Shown one piece after another: positions 34,353-44,243 of a stretch of DNA of 64,000 nucleotides. The position numbers and the translations under genes were made by a program. This DNA is from Sphingorhabdus pulchriflava. GTDB taxonomy: Bacteria > Pseudomonadota > Alphaproteobacteria > Sphingomonadales > Sphingomonadaceae. The notes under the pieces were generated by a model. The model saw only the letters and a program-made list of their open reading frames with translations, was not told where the DNA came from and searched no databases. The stretch covers positions 308,298 to 372,297 of the forward strand of contig NZ_QRGP01000003.1 of assembly GCF_003367235.1 (NCBI RefSeq), written 5' to 3'. Numbering within the stretch: position 1 is the first letter of the stretch; every line of letters begins with the position of its first letter.

Positions 34353-35282
34353 ATGGACGATCTGCCCGTCATCCTCATCCGGTTCGCGCTCTACGCCGAT
34401 CTGATGGTGCTGGCGGGCATGACGGCATTTTCGTTCCATGCTCTTTCGGCCAAAGAGCGCGTATCGAACATCCTCCCCCTGAAATGGCCAGCCTTTGTCC
34501 TCGCGGCGCTCGGCTTCGTGCTTTCCGGCTTTGGAATGCTCGTGCTCGTTGCCCAAATGACGGGTTCAAGCATTCGGACGGTCGATCTTGAAGTCCTGCG
34601 CGAGATTGCGAGCGAAAGCGCCATCGGCACAGCGTGGCTGGTGAGAATGGCAGCAATGGCCATCGCCGTGGTTGCCGCTTTGGCAATCAACCGCAGTTCG
34701 GCGGCGCGGTATGTCCTCCTCTCGTCGGTATCGCTGGCCATCGCGACGCTGGTGTGGACCGGACATGCCGGCGCAACCGAAGGGTGGGCCGGAACCGCAC
34801 ACCGTCTGAGTGACATGGTTCATATGCTAGCGTCGGCGGTCTGGATCGGCGGTATAGCGGCCTTTTCTTGGATGCTGTTCCGGCCTGTAACGGCACAGTC
34901 GGGCGCGCACTGGGCCGTTGCCCATCGCGCGCTCGATAGGTTTTCGCGGGTTGGCACCATTGCAGTTGCGGTGATCGTCGCGACCGGCATCGTCAATTGC
35001 CTCGCAGTTGTCGGCTTCCCGCATTTCACGCGGTTGCCGCTTACGGACTATGGCAAATTATTGATCGTCAAGCTGCTGCTGTTCGCCGCGATGCTCGCGC
35101 TCGCCGCGCTCAATCGCTGGCGGCTGACACCAGCGTTGGGTGTCGCGGTTCATAACGATAACCCCGCATCGGCGTTGGCTGGCCTCAGGCGAAGCCTGCT
35201 GGCTGAGGGAAGCGCAGCGCTCGCCATCCTCGCCGTCGTGGCTTGGCTTGGAACATTGGAACCTTTGAGGATGACGGTATGA
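34353..35282 (+). CDS. copD: copper homeostasis membrane protein CopD
   Basis: 309 residues, about eight membrane helices, with conserved His/Met positions near helix ends ([39 protein letters not shown]). CopD is thought to pass copper from CopC across the inner membrane. It is in operon with copC (4-base gap) and overlaps the ATPase gene (ATGA). Confidence 0.9.
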   Translation: MDDLPVILIRFALYADLMVLAGMTAFSFHALSAKERVSNILPLKWPAFVLAALGFVLSGFGMLVLVAQMTGSSIRTVDLEVLREIASESAIGTAWLVRMAAMAIAVVAALAINRSSAARYVLLSSVSLAIATLVWTGHAGATEGWAGTAHRLSDMVHMLASAVWIGGIAAFSWMLFRPVTAQSGAHWAVAHRALDRFSRVGTIAVAVIVATGIVNCLAVVGFPHFTRLPLTDYGKLLIVKLLLFAAMLALAALNRWRLTPALGVAVHNDNPASALAGLRRSLLAEGSAALAILAVVAWLGTLEPLRMTV

Positions 35283-37609
35283 GCCGGTCGCATCACGATC
35301 ACACAAAATCGACGACTACGGGGACAGCGACCGACCCGGTCTGCGGCATGAACGTCGATCCGGCGACCACGCCCCATGTGACGACCCACGCGGGGGTCCA
35401 TCACTTTTTTTGCAGCGCAGGCTGCTTGGCCAAGTTCAGCGCCGATCCAGACCGCTACATGGGCGATGCACCCAAGCGCATTGAGCAGGTGCCAGAAGGC
35501 GCGATCTGGACCTGCCCGATGCATCCCGAAGTGCAGCAATCGGCACCGGGAAGCTGCCCGATCTGCGGCATGGCGCTGGAGCCGATGACGCCGACGCTTA
35601 GCGATGGGCCGTCGCCCGAATATGCTGACATGAAGCGGCGCTTCGTCATCGGCCTCATTCTCGCCTTGCCGGTGGTGGCGCTCGAAATGGGCGGACATCT
35701 GACCGGGCTGCGCCATATGCTTGATGGCGGAATAGCCAATCTGGTCCAGTTGGCGCTGGCGACGCCGGTTGTCCTGTGGGCCGGTTGGCCGTTTTTCGAG
35801 CGAGGCTGGGCGTCGGTGAAGAGCCGCCATCTCAACATGTTCACGCTGATCGCAATGGGAACCGGGGTCGCCTGGGCCTACAGCGTGGCGGCAGCGCTTG
35901 CTCCCGGCATTTTTCCAGCCGCTTTTCGTGCGAACGACGGTTCGGTCGCGGTCTATTTCGAGGCGGCGGCAGTCATTACCGTCCTCGTCCTGCTCGGCCA
36001 ATTGCTCGAACTGCGCGCCCGCGAGACGACGAGCGGTGCGATCCGCGCACTACTCGATCTCTCGCCCAAACTCGCGCGCCGGGTCCGGCCCGATGGAAGC
36101 GACGAGGAAATCACGCTCGATGCTGTGCTGGTTGGCGACACTCTGCGTGTCCGTCCCGGTGAAAAGGTGCCGGTCGATGGTGTGGTGCTGGAAGGTCGCG
36201 GCACGGTCGATGAGTCGATGGTGACGGGCGAATCCATGCCTGTTACCAAAGAAGCTGCGTCGAAGCTGATCGGCGGAACGATCAACCAGACCGGCGGGCT
36301 GGTCATGCGCGCCGAAAAGATCGGACGCGACACCATGCTGGCGCGCATCGTCCAGATGGTCGCCGATGCTCAGCGCAGCCGCGCGCCGATCCAACGGCTT
36401 GCCGATACGGTGTCAGGCTGGTTCGTGCCGGTGGTGATTGCGGTTGCAGCGATTGCCTTCATCGTCTGGTCGCTGGTCGGGCCTTCGCCCGCGATGGGCT
36501 ATGGCCTGATTGCGGCGGTTGCGGTGTTGATAATCGCTTGCCCCTGCGCGCTAGGTCTGGCGACGCCAATGTCGATCATGGTCGGGGTCGGGCGCGGCGC
36601 ACAGGCCGGAATCCTGATCAAGAATGCGGAAAGCCTCGAACGCATGGAGAAGGTCGATACGCTTGTGGTCGATAAGACCGGCACACTCACCGAAGGCAAG
36701 CCTGCGGTGGTGGCTATCGAAACCGCTGAAGGGTTCGACGGCCAGGAGGTTCTCTGCCTAGCCGCGAGCCTCGAACGCAGCAGCGAACACCCGTTGGCTC
36801 AAGCGGTGGTCAAGGAGGCCGAAGCGAGGGGGCTAGCTCTCAGCGAACCGAACGATGTGGATCAACCCGTAGGCAAGGGCATCACGGGAATTGTCGATGG
36901 TCGCCAGCTTGTCGCTGGTAACGCCCGTTTCCTCCACGAACGCGGCATTGCGACGGAAGAATTGGCTGAACGGGCTGACCGTCTGCGGAGCGAAGGGGCG
37001 ACCGCGATTTTCCTTGGTATTGACGGCAAGGTTGCCGGTGCAATCGGCATCGCCGATCCGGTCAAGGCGACAACGCCCGATGCGCTCAAGGCGCTCGGCG
37101 AGGCGGGCATCCATGTTATCATGCTGACGGGCGACAACAGGGTTACGGCGGAAGCCATCGCGCGGCGGCTAGGCATCGCCGATGTCGAAGCCGATGTGCT
37201 GCCCGATCAGAAAAGTGCAATCGTCAAACGCCTGCGGGATGAAGGGCGGATCGTGGCGATGGCAGGCGACGGCGTGAACGACGCGCCCGCACTTGCGGCC
37301 GCCGATGTCGGCATCGCTATGGGGACAGGGACCGATGTGGCGATAGAAAGTGCAGGCATCACGCTGCTCAAAGGCGATTTGACCGGAATAGCCCGCGCCC
37401 GGCACCTGAGCCATGCGACGATGGCGAATATCCGGCAAAACCTGTTCTTCGCGTTCGCCTATAATGTCGCCGGGATTCCGGTGGCGGCGGGCGCGCTTTA
37501 CCCGCTGTTCGGCCTGATGCTCTCACCGATCATCGCCGCAGCGGCTATGGCATTGTCCTCCGTCAGCGTGATCGGCAATTCGCTGCGGTTAAGGAGGATT
37601 GCGCTTTGA
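35279..37609 (+). CDS. copper-translocating P1B-type ATPase
   Basis: 776 residues. Instead of an HMA domain the N-terminus has a YHS metal-binding domain ([21 protein letters not shown]) and a heavy-metal-binding domain ([18 protein letters not shown]). Then the P1B core: the ion-binding CPC in [13 protein letters not shown] near 421, TGES, the phosphorylated Asp in DKTGTLTEG near 464, the [10 protein letters not shown] nucleotide site and [13 protein letters not shown] marks Cu(I)/Ag(I) transport. It starts inside the copD stop (ATGA); the earlier Met at 35243 is rejected. Confidence 0.94.
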   Translation: MSRSHHDHTKSTTTGTATDPVCGMNVDPATTPHVTTHAGVHHFFCSAGCLAKFSADPDRYMGDAPKRIEQVPEGAIWTCPMHPEVQQSAPGSCPICGMALEPMTPTLSDGPSPEYADMKRRFVIGLILALPVVALEMGGHLTGLRHMLDGGIANLVQLALATPVVLWAGWPFFERGWASVKSRHLNMFTLIAMGTGVAWAYSVAAALAPGIFPAAFRANDGSVAVYFEAAAVITVLVLLGQLLELRARETTSGAIRALLDLSPKLARRVRPDGSDEEITLDAVLVGDTLRVRPGEKVPVDGVVLEGRGTVDESMVTGESMPVTKEAASKLIGGTINQTGGLVMRAEKIGRDTMLARIVQMVADAQRSRAPIQRLADTVSGWFVPVVIAVAAIAFIVWSLVGPSPAMGYGLIAAVAVLIIACPCALGLATPMSIMVGVGRGAQAGILIKNAESLERMEKVDTLVVDKTGTLTEGKPAVVAIETAEGFDGQEVLCLAASLERSSEHPLAQAVVKEAEARGLALSEPNDVDQPVGKGITGIVDGRQLVAGNARFLHERGIATEELAERADRLRSEGATAIFLGIDGKVAGAIGIADPVKATTPDALKALGEAGIHVIMLTGDNRVTAEAIARRLGIADVEADVLPDQKSAIVKRLRDEGRIVAMAGDGVNDAPALAAADVGIAMGTGTDVAIESAGITLLKGDLTGIARARHLSHATMANIRQNLFFAFAYNVAGIPVAAGALYPLFGLMLSPIIAAAAMALSSVSVIGNSLRLRRIAL

Positions 37610-37642
37610 AATTCAGATTTGCGGTCGTCACAACGGGTATTG

Positions 37643-38104
37643 CTATAATTTGGGAAGCCGCCTGACGACCGTTGATGATTGGATGATGGCCGTATCGGTA
37701 GATGCAAACGGCAGGAAGCGATCAACGACGGACTCAAGTGCCTGCACGTCGCACACCACCACTTTGGCGAAAAAGCAGTCCTCGCCTGTGACGTGATCCG
37801 CCTCGACAACCTCAGGCGCGTCGAACAGCATTTGCGCGACCCTTTTTACTTCACCGGGCCTTGCGTGCATACGCACATGCGCGGCGATACCAAGACCGAA
37901 GACTTTGGGATCGACCTGCACCGTGTAACCCCGGATCGCGCCTGCATCTTCCAGCTTATGTATCCGCTCGGTCACGCTGGGGCTGGACATTCCGATCTTG
38001 TCGGCAAGGTCGCGGATGGTCATCCGGCCGTCTTCGGTCAACGCCGTAATAATCTCTCGATCAATGGTATCGAGGCGCCGGGTTACATATCGGCTTCGGT
38101 TCAT
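37643..38104 (-). CDS. Lrp/AsnC family transcriptional regulator
   Basis: 153 residues: N-terminal helix-turn-helix (LDTIDREIITALTEDGRMTI, DLADKIGMSSPSVTERIHKL) and a C-terminal RAM effector domain (GLGIAAHVRMHARPGEV, VVEADHVTGEDCFFAKVVV). Such proteins sense amino acids or related small molecules and often regulate a neighbouring gene; no amino acid gene is adjacent. It converges on the copper ATPase gene and points away from the conjugation genes, whose promoter region it might share. Confidence 0.9.
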   Translation of the reverse strand: MNRSRYVTRRLDTIDREIITALTEDGRMTIRDLADKIGMSSPSVTERIHKLEDAGAIRGYTVQVDPKVFGLGIAAHVRMHARPGEVKRVAQMLFDAPEVVEADHVTGEDCFFAKVVVCDVQALESVVDRFLPFASTDTAIIQSSTVVRRLPKL

Positions 38105-38412
38105 GCTTAGCCCCTAGCTGGATGACACCAGCGAGGCCTTGAGATTGCGAAGGCAAAAGTCCGTTTTCGCCTTACTTCTATGAACTTGCCTCAGGAATCG
38201 GCAGTCAGCGAACCCAACCAGCGACGCGATGAACCCAGTCCGCAGGATCAAGATTGAAGGTCAAAGGCCGTTAGCGGCTTCGATTGGCAAGTCGAAACGC
38301 CCCTAACGCCTTTCTGAATCCATAGCTGAACCATTTGTCCATTAGCTATCAATAGGTTGATAGTCGAACAGGGTATTCGCTCCTGAAAACGACAATTCAG
38401 GAGAGATGAAGG
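38105..38412. other. 308-base intergenic region before the conjugation operon
   Basis: Gene-free. It contains a nested stem-loop at 38269-38308 (outer CGTTAG/CTAACG, inner TTCGA/TCGAA) and a palindrome at 38346-38363. A CAGGAGAG sequence near its end can serve as a ribosome site for the short leader ORF at 38413. Confidence 0.6.
38346..38363. promoter_or_regulatory. palindrome upstream of the virB operon
   Basis: CTATCAA-TAGG-TTGATAG, a perfect 7-bp inverted repeat with a 4-base centre, 50 bases before the leader ORF. The size and place fit an operator for a dimeric repressor of the conjugation operon. The regulator is unknown. Confidence 0.5.
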
Positions 38413-38469
38413 ATGAAAGGCAAGTCACAGCCAAGAACAGTCGTCAGACTTGTTGGTAATAGCCTCTGA
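38413..38469 (+). CDS. possible 18-residue leader peptide coupled to virB1
   Basis: ATG at 38413 follows GAAGG-type and AGGAG sequences and encodes MKGKSQPRTVVRLVGNSL. Its TGA (38467-38469) shares an A with the virB1 ATG (TGATG), the same coupling used elsewhere in this window. virB1 has no ribosome site of its own visible. It is too short to recognise as a protein, so this remains a candidate. Confidence 0.4.
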   Translation: MKGKSQPRTVVRLVGNSL

Positions 38470-39149
38470 TGGCCTATTCTGCGGCTGCCATTCTTGCATT
38501 GGCGTCGCAATGTGCGCCAAGTGTCGCACCCGAAACGGTGCTGGCCATAATACAGACCGAAAGCAGCGGCGAACCTTTCGCACTCAACGTCAACGGTGGG
38601 CGGCAACCGGCAAAACAAAGCAACGCTGCCGATGCCGTCGCAACCGCCCGGCGCTATGTCGCAGCCGGTTATTCCGTGGATCTCGGGCTTGGGCAAATCA
38701 ACTCGCGCAACATGCGCTGGCTCGGCTTGACATGGGAAACGGTTTTCGACCCCTGCATCAATATTGCCGCCTTGGCCCGTGTCCTCACCACCAACTATAA
38801 TGCGGTGAAGGCAGGACGCGATCCGCAATCCGCCCTTCGGGTCGCACTCTCGATGTATAACACGGGAAGCCAGACGCGCGGATTTCGGAATGGCTATGTT
38901 GCCAAAGTGGTTGGGAACGCAGGCGTTGCTGACGCTGGCACGTCAAATGCTCTGATCTTGCCGACCGCCGCCGTCGCTGAACCGGCAAGCGAAGATCTGC
39001 GCGAGCTGCTGAGCCTGGAAAACACGACGTCCCGAGCACCTTCGATCACGCCTCGACCTGCACCGCCGCCCAAGTGGAACGTCTTTGAACGGGCTGCTTA
39101 CGACCGCGAAACCCAGTTTCTCGCTGAAAACGAAAGGGGCAGCATATGA
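38469..39149 (+). CDS. virB1: lytic transglycosylase of the type IV secretion system
   Basis: 226 residues with a soluble lytic transglycosylase domain: the catalytic Glu in IIQTESSGEPFALNVNG, VDLGLGQINSRNMRWLG, and RVALSMYNTGSQTRGF. VirB1 cuts peptidoglycan for channel assembly. No clear signal peptide is seen, only a short hydrophobic start (MAYSAAAILALASQC). It overlaps virB2 by 4 bases and is first in the operon. Confidence 0.9.
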   Translation: MAYSAAAILALASQCAPSVAPETVLAIIQTESSGEPFALNVNGGRQPAKQSNAADAVATARRYVAAGYSVDLGLGQINSRNMRWLGLTWETVFDPCINIAALARVLTTNYNAVKAGRDPQSALRVALSMYNTGSQTRGFRNGYVAKVVGNAGVADAGTSNALILPTAAVAEPASEDLRELLSLENTTSRAPSITPRPAPPPKWNVFERAAYDRETQFLAENERGSI

Positions 39150-39511
39150 ATGTCATTCTGAGAGTCGGGCGCAGCATCGGAACGCGACGGGCAAGTCTGT
39201 CCGCCAGATTTAATGCCATGCCCAAAAGGCGGCAAAGCGCGATATTGTGGGGGGCGGCATTGGCTGCGGCGGCGATTATTTCGTTCGCAAACCCCGATCC
39301 TGCCTACGCCCAGAATCTGGAGAGCTTTGCCAGCAAGGTGCGCGGCCTGCTGTCATCCACACTGCTTCGCACACTCGCTGTCATCGCCGTGATCGTGACA
39401 GGTCTGCTCTGGTTTACCGGCCGTGCTTCGACTGCGGTGCTGGTCACGGTCATCATCGGGATCGCCATCGTCTTTTCGGCGGATGCCATTGTCGGCGCGA
39501 TCGCCGGATAG
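39146..39511 (+). CDS. virB2: type IV secretion major pilin
   Basis: 121 residues with a long leader, a hydrophobic segment with a signal-peptidase-like site (DPAYAQ at about 56) and then a mature TrbC/VirB2 pilin with two helices (LLRTLAVIAVIVTGLLWF and VLVTVIIGIAIVFSADAIVG). It forms the conjugative pilus. Length and topology fit. It overlaps virB1 and is followed after 4 bases by virB3. Confidence 0.9.
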   Translation: MNVILRVGRSIGTRRASLSARFNAMPKRRQSAILWGAALAAAAIISFANPDPAYAQNLESFASKVRGLLSSTLLRTLAVIAVIVTGLLWFTGRASTAVLVTVIIGIAIVFSADAIVGAIAG

Positions 39512-39515
39512 CGCC

Positions 39516-39860
39516 ATGACCGACGACACTGAGCCTCCGACCAAAAACACGCTGTTCCTCGCGGTAACGCGCCCAGCGCTGTGGGCGGGGATTCCGATTG
39601 AAGCTGCGGTGTTGCTGCTCATTTCTAGCGCGTCGGTTTTGATTTGGACCAATAGCCCAATCTACGCTGCGCTGGTCGTCGCGTTCGGATATTCCATCTC
39701 GCGGCTGATCGTGCGCCACGATGTCAACGCTTTCCGGCTGCTGTTCTTGTGGGGCCGCACCAAGCTCGGCAACCGCAACCGCGCGTTCTGGGGCGGCAGT
39801 AGCTATTCGCCGCTGCCGCTCGCTGGCCTGCGCCGCAAAGGCTTTGGCCGTCATGGCTAA
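39516..39860 (+). CDS. virB3: type IV secretion inner membrane protein
   Basis: 114 residues, two adjacent membrane helices at about 22-66 and the family pattern LFLAVTRPALWAGIP plus FRLLFLWGRTK and WGGSSYSPLP. VirB3 works with the VirB4 ATPase in the inner membrane. The ATG at 39516 was chosen because upstream in-frame codons overlap virB2. It overlaps virB4 by 8 bases. Confidence 0.88.
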   Translation: MTDDTEPPTKNTLFLAVTRPALWAGIPIEAAVLLLISSASVLIWTNSPIYAALVVAFGYSISRLIVRHDVNAFRLLFLWGRTKLGNRNRAFWGGSSYSPLPLAGLRRKGFGRHG

Positions 39861-42246
39861 GCTGATAGCAACCACCAACGCGGTGCCGCTAAAAGTGGCA
39901 CAGCGTGAGGCTGACCCAGCCAAATTCCTGCCCTATGCACGGCATATCAACGAGGACATGGTGGCGCTCGATTCCGGCGACATCATGCTGACCTTCGAGT
40001 TGCAGGGTCGCGCCTTCGAGACAGCCGATGTGCGCGATCTCAACGACTGGCATACCAAACTCAACGGACTGTTCCGCAATCTGCATGACGAGCGGCTGTC
40101 GATCTGGACGCACCTTATCCGCCTGCGCGTCGATCAATATCCAGGCGGCAAATTCAAGTCGGGTTTCGCCGCCGATCTCGACCGCGCCTATTTTGGACGG
40201 ATCAATCGTGAGCGGATGTTCATCAACCGCTTCTTCGTAACACTGGTGATCCGCCCCGGCGCCACGGGCAGCGACAAGATCATCCAGCTGTTCAAACGGC
40301 GCGTATCGAAAGAGGCACCGCAAGGGCCGATACTCGACGAGGCGCTCGTAGAGCTGCTCGACGACAAGGCCCGCGATTTCGAGAAACTGATGGCGCGATG
40401 CGAGCCGCGCCGCTGCGCCATCTACGAACATCGCGGCCTGATGTTCTCCGAAACGATGGAAGTGGCCGACATGGTGATGACGGGTCGCCACCGCCGCGTC
40501 CCCGTCGTGCGCGGCCATCTCGGCGGGGCGCTCTACCGCTCGCGCACGATCTTCGGCGCGGAAACCATCGAAGTGCGCGATGCCGATGCCTCGGCGTTCG
40601 GTGGGATCTTCGGCATCCGCGAATATCCCGCACAAACCACGCCGCGCCAGTTCGAGGCATTGCTATCGGTCGATTTCGGGTTCGTGTTGACGCAGAGTTT
40701 CACCTTCCTCGGGAGGGCAGCAGCCACCGAGAAATTCCGGCTGCGCATGACGCAGATGGAAAATGCCGGCGACCGCGCGGTCAGCCAGGCCGATGCGCTG
40801 ATCGACGCGAGCGACGATCTGATGTCGAACCGCTTTGTGCTGGGCGATCACCATTTCACGCTTGCGGTTTATGCCACCAGCATGAAGGGCCTGCGCGATC
40901 ATATGTCGGTCGCACGGGCCGCGCTGGCCGATACCGGCATGGTGGCAGCGCGCGAAGGCGCGGCGCTGGAAGCGGCCTATTGGTCGCAGCTCGTCGGCAA
41001 TTTTGCTTGGCGCGCACGGCCCGCACCGATCACCTCACTCAACTTCGCCGCCTTCTCACCCTTCCATACATTCCCGGCGGGTAGTGCGAGCGGCAATCAC
41101 TGGGGCGATGCGATTGCCCTGCTCAAGACCATTGCCCGCAGCCCCTATTTCTTCAATTTCCACAAAGGCGATCTCGGTCACACCCTCATCATCGGACCAT
41201 CGGGCGGCGGCAAGACCGTCCTGCTCAACTTCCTCATGGCGCAGACCGAAAAGACCGGTGCCCGGCAGATATTCATCGACAAGGATCGCGGTGCGCAAAT
41301 CTTCGTGGCTGCAAGCGGCGGCACCTATCTTGCGCTGCATAACGGCGTGCCGACCGGCTTCTCGCCATTGAAGGCACTCGCCAACAAGGCAGAAGACAAG
41401 ACATTCCTGTCCCTGTTCATCCGCCAGCTCGTCCGCGCCGATGGCAAACCGATTTCGGTCCAGGAGGAACGGCTGATCGAGGACGGCATCAATGCCGTAA
41501 TGAAACTCAACGTAGCTGATCGTTCGTTAAGCGCGCTGCGCTCGATGCTCGGGATGAAGGATGCGGGCGGTGTCGGTGCGCGATTGGAAAAGTGGACGCA
41601 GGAAGGTTCGCTGGGCTGGGTCTTCGACAATCCGACGGACAGCATGACGCTCGACGCCCGGTTCATCGGCTTCGACATGACCGACTTTCTCGACAATGCC
41701 GACATTCGCACACCGGTCATGCTGTATCTGTTCCACCGTATCGACCGGCTCCTGACCGGCGAGCGGATGGTGATCTGCATCGACGAATTCTGGAAGGCGC
41801 TCGGCGATGAGGCCTTCCGCCGTTTCGCCCAGGATGGCCTCAAGACTTACCGCAAGCGAAACGCCGTGCTGGTGTTCGCCACGCAGTCGCCTGCCGATGC
41901 GCTCAAGAGCGACATCAGCCATTCGATCCTCGAACAGGTCGCCACCAAGATCATGCTGCCCAACCCGTTCGGCGCGCGACGCGATTATGTTGAAGGCTTC
42001 GCGCTGTCCGAAGCCGAATACAGTCTGGTGCGCGAGGAACTTGCGCCGGAGAGCCACAAGTTTCTGGTCAAGCAGGGCCATGACAGCGTGGTGGTCGAAC
42101 TCGATCTGGCCGGGTTGGAAGATGAACTGGCTGTGCTGTCGGGCCGTGCGGAAACGACCGCCGTTGCCGACGAAGTGATTGCCGAGGCGGGCCGCGATCC
42201 CGCCGTCTGGCTCCCACTCTTCCACAAACGGAGGCGTCCAAGCTGA
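39853..42246 (+). CDS. virB4: type IV secretion ATPase
   Basis: 797 residues. N-terminal CagE/TrbE-type domain (RHINEDMVALDSGDIMLTFE) and a C-terminal ATPase with Walker A GPSGGGKT near 447 and Walker B MVICIDEFWK near 638, followed by VFATQSPADALKS. VirB4 powers pilus and channel assembly. The ATG at 39853 begins the conserved domain; a longer reading to 39721 lies inside virB3 and was rejected. Confidence 0.95.
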   Translation: MAKLIATTNAVPLKVAQREADPAKFLPYARHINEDMVALDSGDIMLTFELQGRAFETADVRDLNDWHTKLNGLFRNLHDERLSIWTHLIRLRVDQYPGGKFKSGFAADLDRAYFGRINRERMFINRFFVTLVIRPGATGSDKIIQLFKRRVSKEAPQGPILDEALVELLDDKARDFEKLMARCEPRRCAIYEHRGLMFSETMEVADMVMTGRHRRVPVVRGHLGGALYRSRTIFGAETIEVRDADASAFGGIFGIREYPAQTTPRQFEALLSVDFGFVLTQSFTFLGRAAATEKFRLRMTQMENAGDRAVSQADALIDASDDLMSNRFVLGDHHFTLAVYATSMKGLRDHMSVARAALADTGMVAAREGAALEAAYWSQLVGNFAWRARPAPITSLNFAAFSPFHTFPAGSASGNHWGDAIALLKTIARSPYFFNFHKGDLGHTLIIGPSGGGKTVLLNFLMAQTEKTGARQIFIDKDRGAQIFVAASGGTYLALHNGVPTGFSPLKALANKAEDKTFLSLFIRQLVRADGKPISVQEERLIEDGINAVMKLNVADRSLSALRSMLGMKDAGGVGARLEKWTQEGSLGWVFDNPTDSMTLDARFIGFDMTDFLDNADIRTPVMLYLFHRIDRLLTGERMVICIDEFWKALGDEAFRRFAQDGLKTYRKRNAVLVFATQSPADALKSDISHSILEQVATKIMLPNPFGARRDYVEGFALSEAEYSLVREELAPESHKFLVKQGHDSVVVELDLAGLEDELAVLSGRAETTAVADEVIAEAGRDPAVWLPLFHKRRRPS

Positions 42247-42267
42247 ACTGAGAGAAAGGACAAGTCG

Positions 42268-42972
42268 ATGAAAAATATGACCAAGGCACTTTGTGCAACA
42301 TTGCTGTTCGCTGCCCCGGTGCCTGCATTCGCGCAGGGCATCGCGGTCCATGACAGCGCCAATCTGATCCAGCAGATCAATGCGGTCAGGCAGGCAATTC
42401 AGGTTGTGGCCCAAGGAAAGCAGCAAATCGCGGAAGCGCAGAAGCTCTATCAGGATTTGAACAAGCTCACCGACATTCCGCAGTTGGCGCAGCAGCTAAA
42501 ATCCGATGCCCTGCGCGAACTCGACATATCGGGCGGTTCGCTCGAAGGTTTCGGCAACGGCAATCTCGATGTCGTCGGTGCAGGCCGTGCCAAGGCCGAT
42601 GCGGTCTATCGCGACTTGCTCAAGCAGTTGGGCCTTGCCGGTTCGGAGCAGTCCCGCGCCGCCTATGATCTCAACGCCCGCAATATCGGCATCAACGCCG
42701 GACTCGCCGAGAATATGGGCGCTGCCGTCACGTCGCGGGCGGAGGGTCTCGACCAGTTGCGAAACCGCCTCACCAGCGCGGCGACCGCGAAGGAAGTGGC
42801 CGACCTAACCGCGCGATTGCAACTCGAATCCGCCGCGATGCAGAACGACCAGCTCCGGTTGCAGGCAATCGCATTGCAACAGCAGGCGCAGGAGCGGCAG
42901 CGCGCCGCCCAGGGTCAAGCCGCACTCGCCCAAAAACTTGATGAAGCGAGCCGCTACTACAAGGGGCAATGA
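42268..42972 (+). CDS. virB5: type IV secretion pilus-tip/minor protein
   Basis: 234 residues with a signal peptide (cleavage near VPAFAQ), then long amphipathic helices rich in Gln/Ala (IQQINAVRQAIQVVAQGKQQ and a C-terminal LQAIALQQQAQERQRAA), as in VirB5/TrbJ proteins that cap the pilus and contact recipients. The position between virB4 and the exclusion lipoprotein is standard for this cluster type. Confidence 0.87.
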   Translation: MKNMTKALCATLLFAAPVPAFAQGIAVHDSANLIQQINAVRQAIQVVAQGKQQIAEAQKLYQDLNKLTDIPQLAQQLKSDALRELDISGGSLEGFGNGNLDVVGAGRAKADAVYRDLLKQLGLAGSEQSRAAYDLNARNIGINAGLAENMGAAVTSRAEGLDQLRNRLTSAATAKEVADLTARLQLESAAMQNDQLRLQAIALQQQAQERQRAAQGQAALAQKLDEASRYYKGQ

Positions 42973-42973
42973 C

Positions 42974-43225
42974 GTGCGGTTGGCGATCTTCTGCACGGCG
43001 TTGCTGCTGGCGGGGTGCGGCAAGCCCGCACCCCAGTCCGACATGCCCGCGCGGGATTGGCGCTATTATGTCGCCAATCCAGGCGAGATCGAGCCGATGC
43101 AGAAGATTTGCCGCGAATGGGCGGGCTCAAACGCCCCGGCGGTCACGCAGCCCGCCGTCGTAACGACCAACTGCCGCGCGGCAGCTTTCGCCAAATCGCA
43201 AATCGCCATAAAGCCCAAGAATTGA
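42974..43225 (+). CDS. EexN-type entry exclusion lipoprotein
   Basis: 83 residues starting at GTG 42974, just behind the virB5 stop. Signal sequence with lipobox LLLAGCGK, then a short domain with RDWRYYVANPGEIEPM, a central ICREWAG and a late NCRAAAFAKS: the two Cys plus Trp pattern of EexN lipoproteins. These stop redundant transfer into cells already carrying the same element. Its place between virB5 and virB6 is typical. Confidence 0.8.
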   Translation: MRLAIFCTALLLAGCGKPAPQSDMPARDWRYYVANPGEIEPMQKICREWAGSNAPAVTQPAVVTTNCRAAAFAKSQIAIKPKN

Positions 43226-43234
43226 GCAACGCGC

Positions 43235-44230
43235 ATGGATTTCAGCGATCATGTTTTTACCACGATGTTCGAGGCGCTGAATAATGCGCTGGCGGGCATT
43301 GTCGGGAAATATGCTGCCGTAATCGGGATCGTTTCCCCCGCGCTACGCATCGGGATCGTCATCTACATCTCGCTGCTCGGCTACGCGATCATGCGCGGAG
43401 CGGTGCAATATCCTTTCCGCGAATATGCCTATCGCGGGTGCCAGCTCGCTTTCCTCTATTTCGCCGTGACTTCGCTCTACGGAAGCCAGATCGGCATGTT
43501 TGCGCTGGGCGGTCTCCCCGGCCAGTTCGCCAGCGCGCTGGGCGGCTCGGACGTCGGCGGTCTGGGCGGATATTATGACAAGCTCGCAGGCACAGGCTTC
43601 GAGACCGCGAACACCATGCGCAAGATCGCCGCCGACTACCAGCAAACGCAAGGGACGATCCCCGACATCGGCTATGCCGTCTTTTCAGGTTTCCTCGTGG
43701 TGATGGTGATTATCGCCACGCTGCTCTGCGCCGCCATCGGCTTCGTGATCAGTGCTTTCGGGCTGTTTGCGCTCGCCCTGCTTTCGGTTGTTGGGCCGCT
43801 GTTTGTGGCGGGGCTACTGTTCGAGTCCACGCGCGGCTATTTCTTCGCCTGGCTGGGAGCCTGCATCAACTATCTGATGCTGATCGTGTTCGCGCTCGTG
43901 CTGACATTGTTCCTGACGCAGACCGGCGAAGCGGTCATCGCCACGATTTCCGAGAGTGACGAGATTGGCATGGCCGCGATCAAGGCGCTGGCCTTCTACG
44001 CGCTCGGCTTCTTTTTCTTCCTGCAAATTCCGATGCTGGCCGCATCGCTTGGCGGTGGCGGCCCCGCGCTCGCCAACCAGTTTGCATCGGCGATTGCAGC
44101 GGCTGGCGGCTTTGTCGCCGGGCGCGGCGCGACCGCCACACAGGCAACCAGCCGCGCCATCGAACGCGGCTTTGCACGCGGCATCGCGCGGATGCGGACA
44201 TCCGGTTCGGTCAGCCGTGGAACATCATAA
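43235..44230 (+). CDS. virB6: type IV secretion polytopic inner membrane protein
   Basis: 331 residues with about six membrane helices (for example ALRIGIVIYISLLGYAIM, VMVIIATLLCAAIGFVISAF, FAWLGACINYLMLIVFALVL) in the TrbL/VirB6 pattern, and a basic C-terminal tail. It forms part of the DNA passage through the inner membrane. Confidence 0.92.
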   Translation: MDFSDHVFTTMFEALNNALAGIVGKYAAVIGIVSPALRIGIVIYISLLGYAIMRGAVQYPFREYAYRGCQLAFLYFAVTSLYGSQIGMFALGGLPGQFASALGGSDVGGLGGYYDKLAGTGFETANTMRKIAADYQQTQGTIPDIGYAVFSGFLVVMVIIATLLCAAIGFVISAFGLFALALLSVVGPLFVAGLLFESTRGYFFAWLGACINYLMLIVFALVLTLFLTQTGEAVIATISESDEIGMAAIKALAFYALGFFFFLQIPMLAASLGGGGPALANQFASAIAAAGGFVAGRGATATQATSRAIERGFARGIARMRTSGSVSRGTS

Positions 44231-44243
44231 AAGGGGCAGGGAA

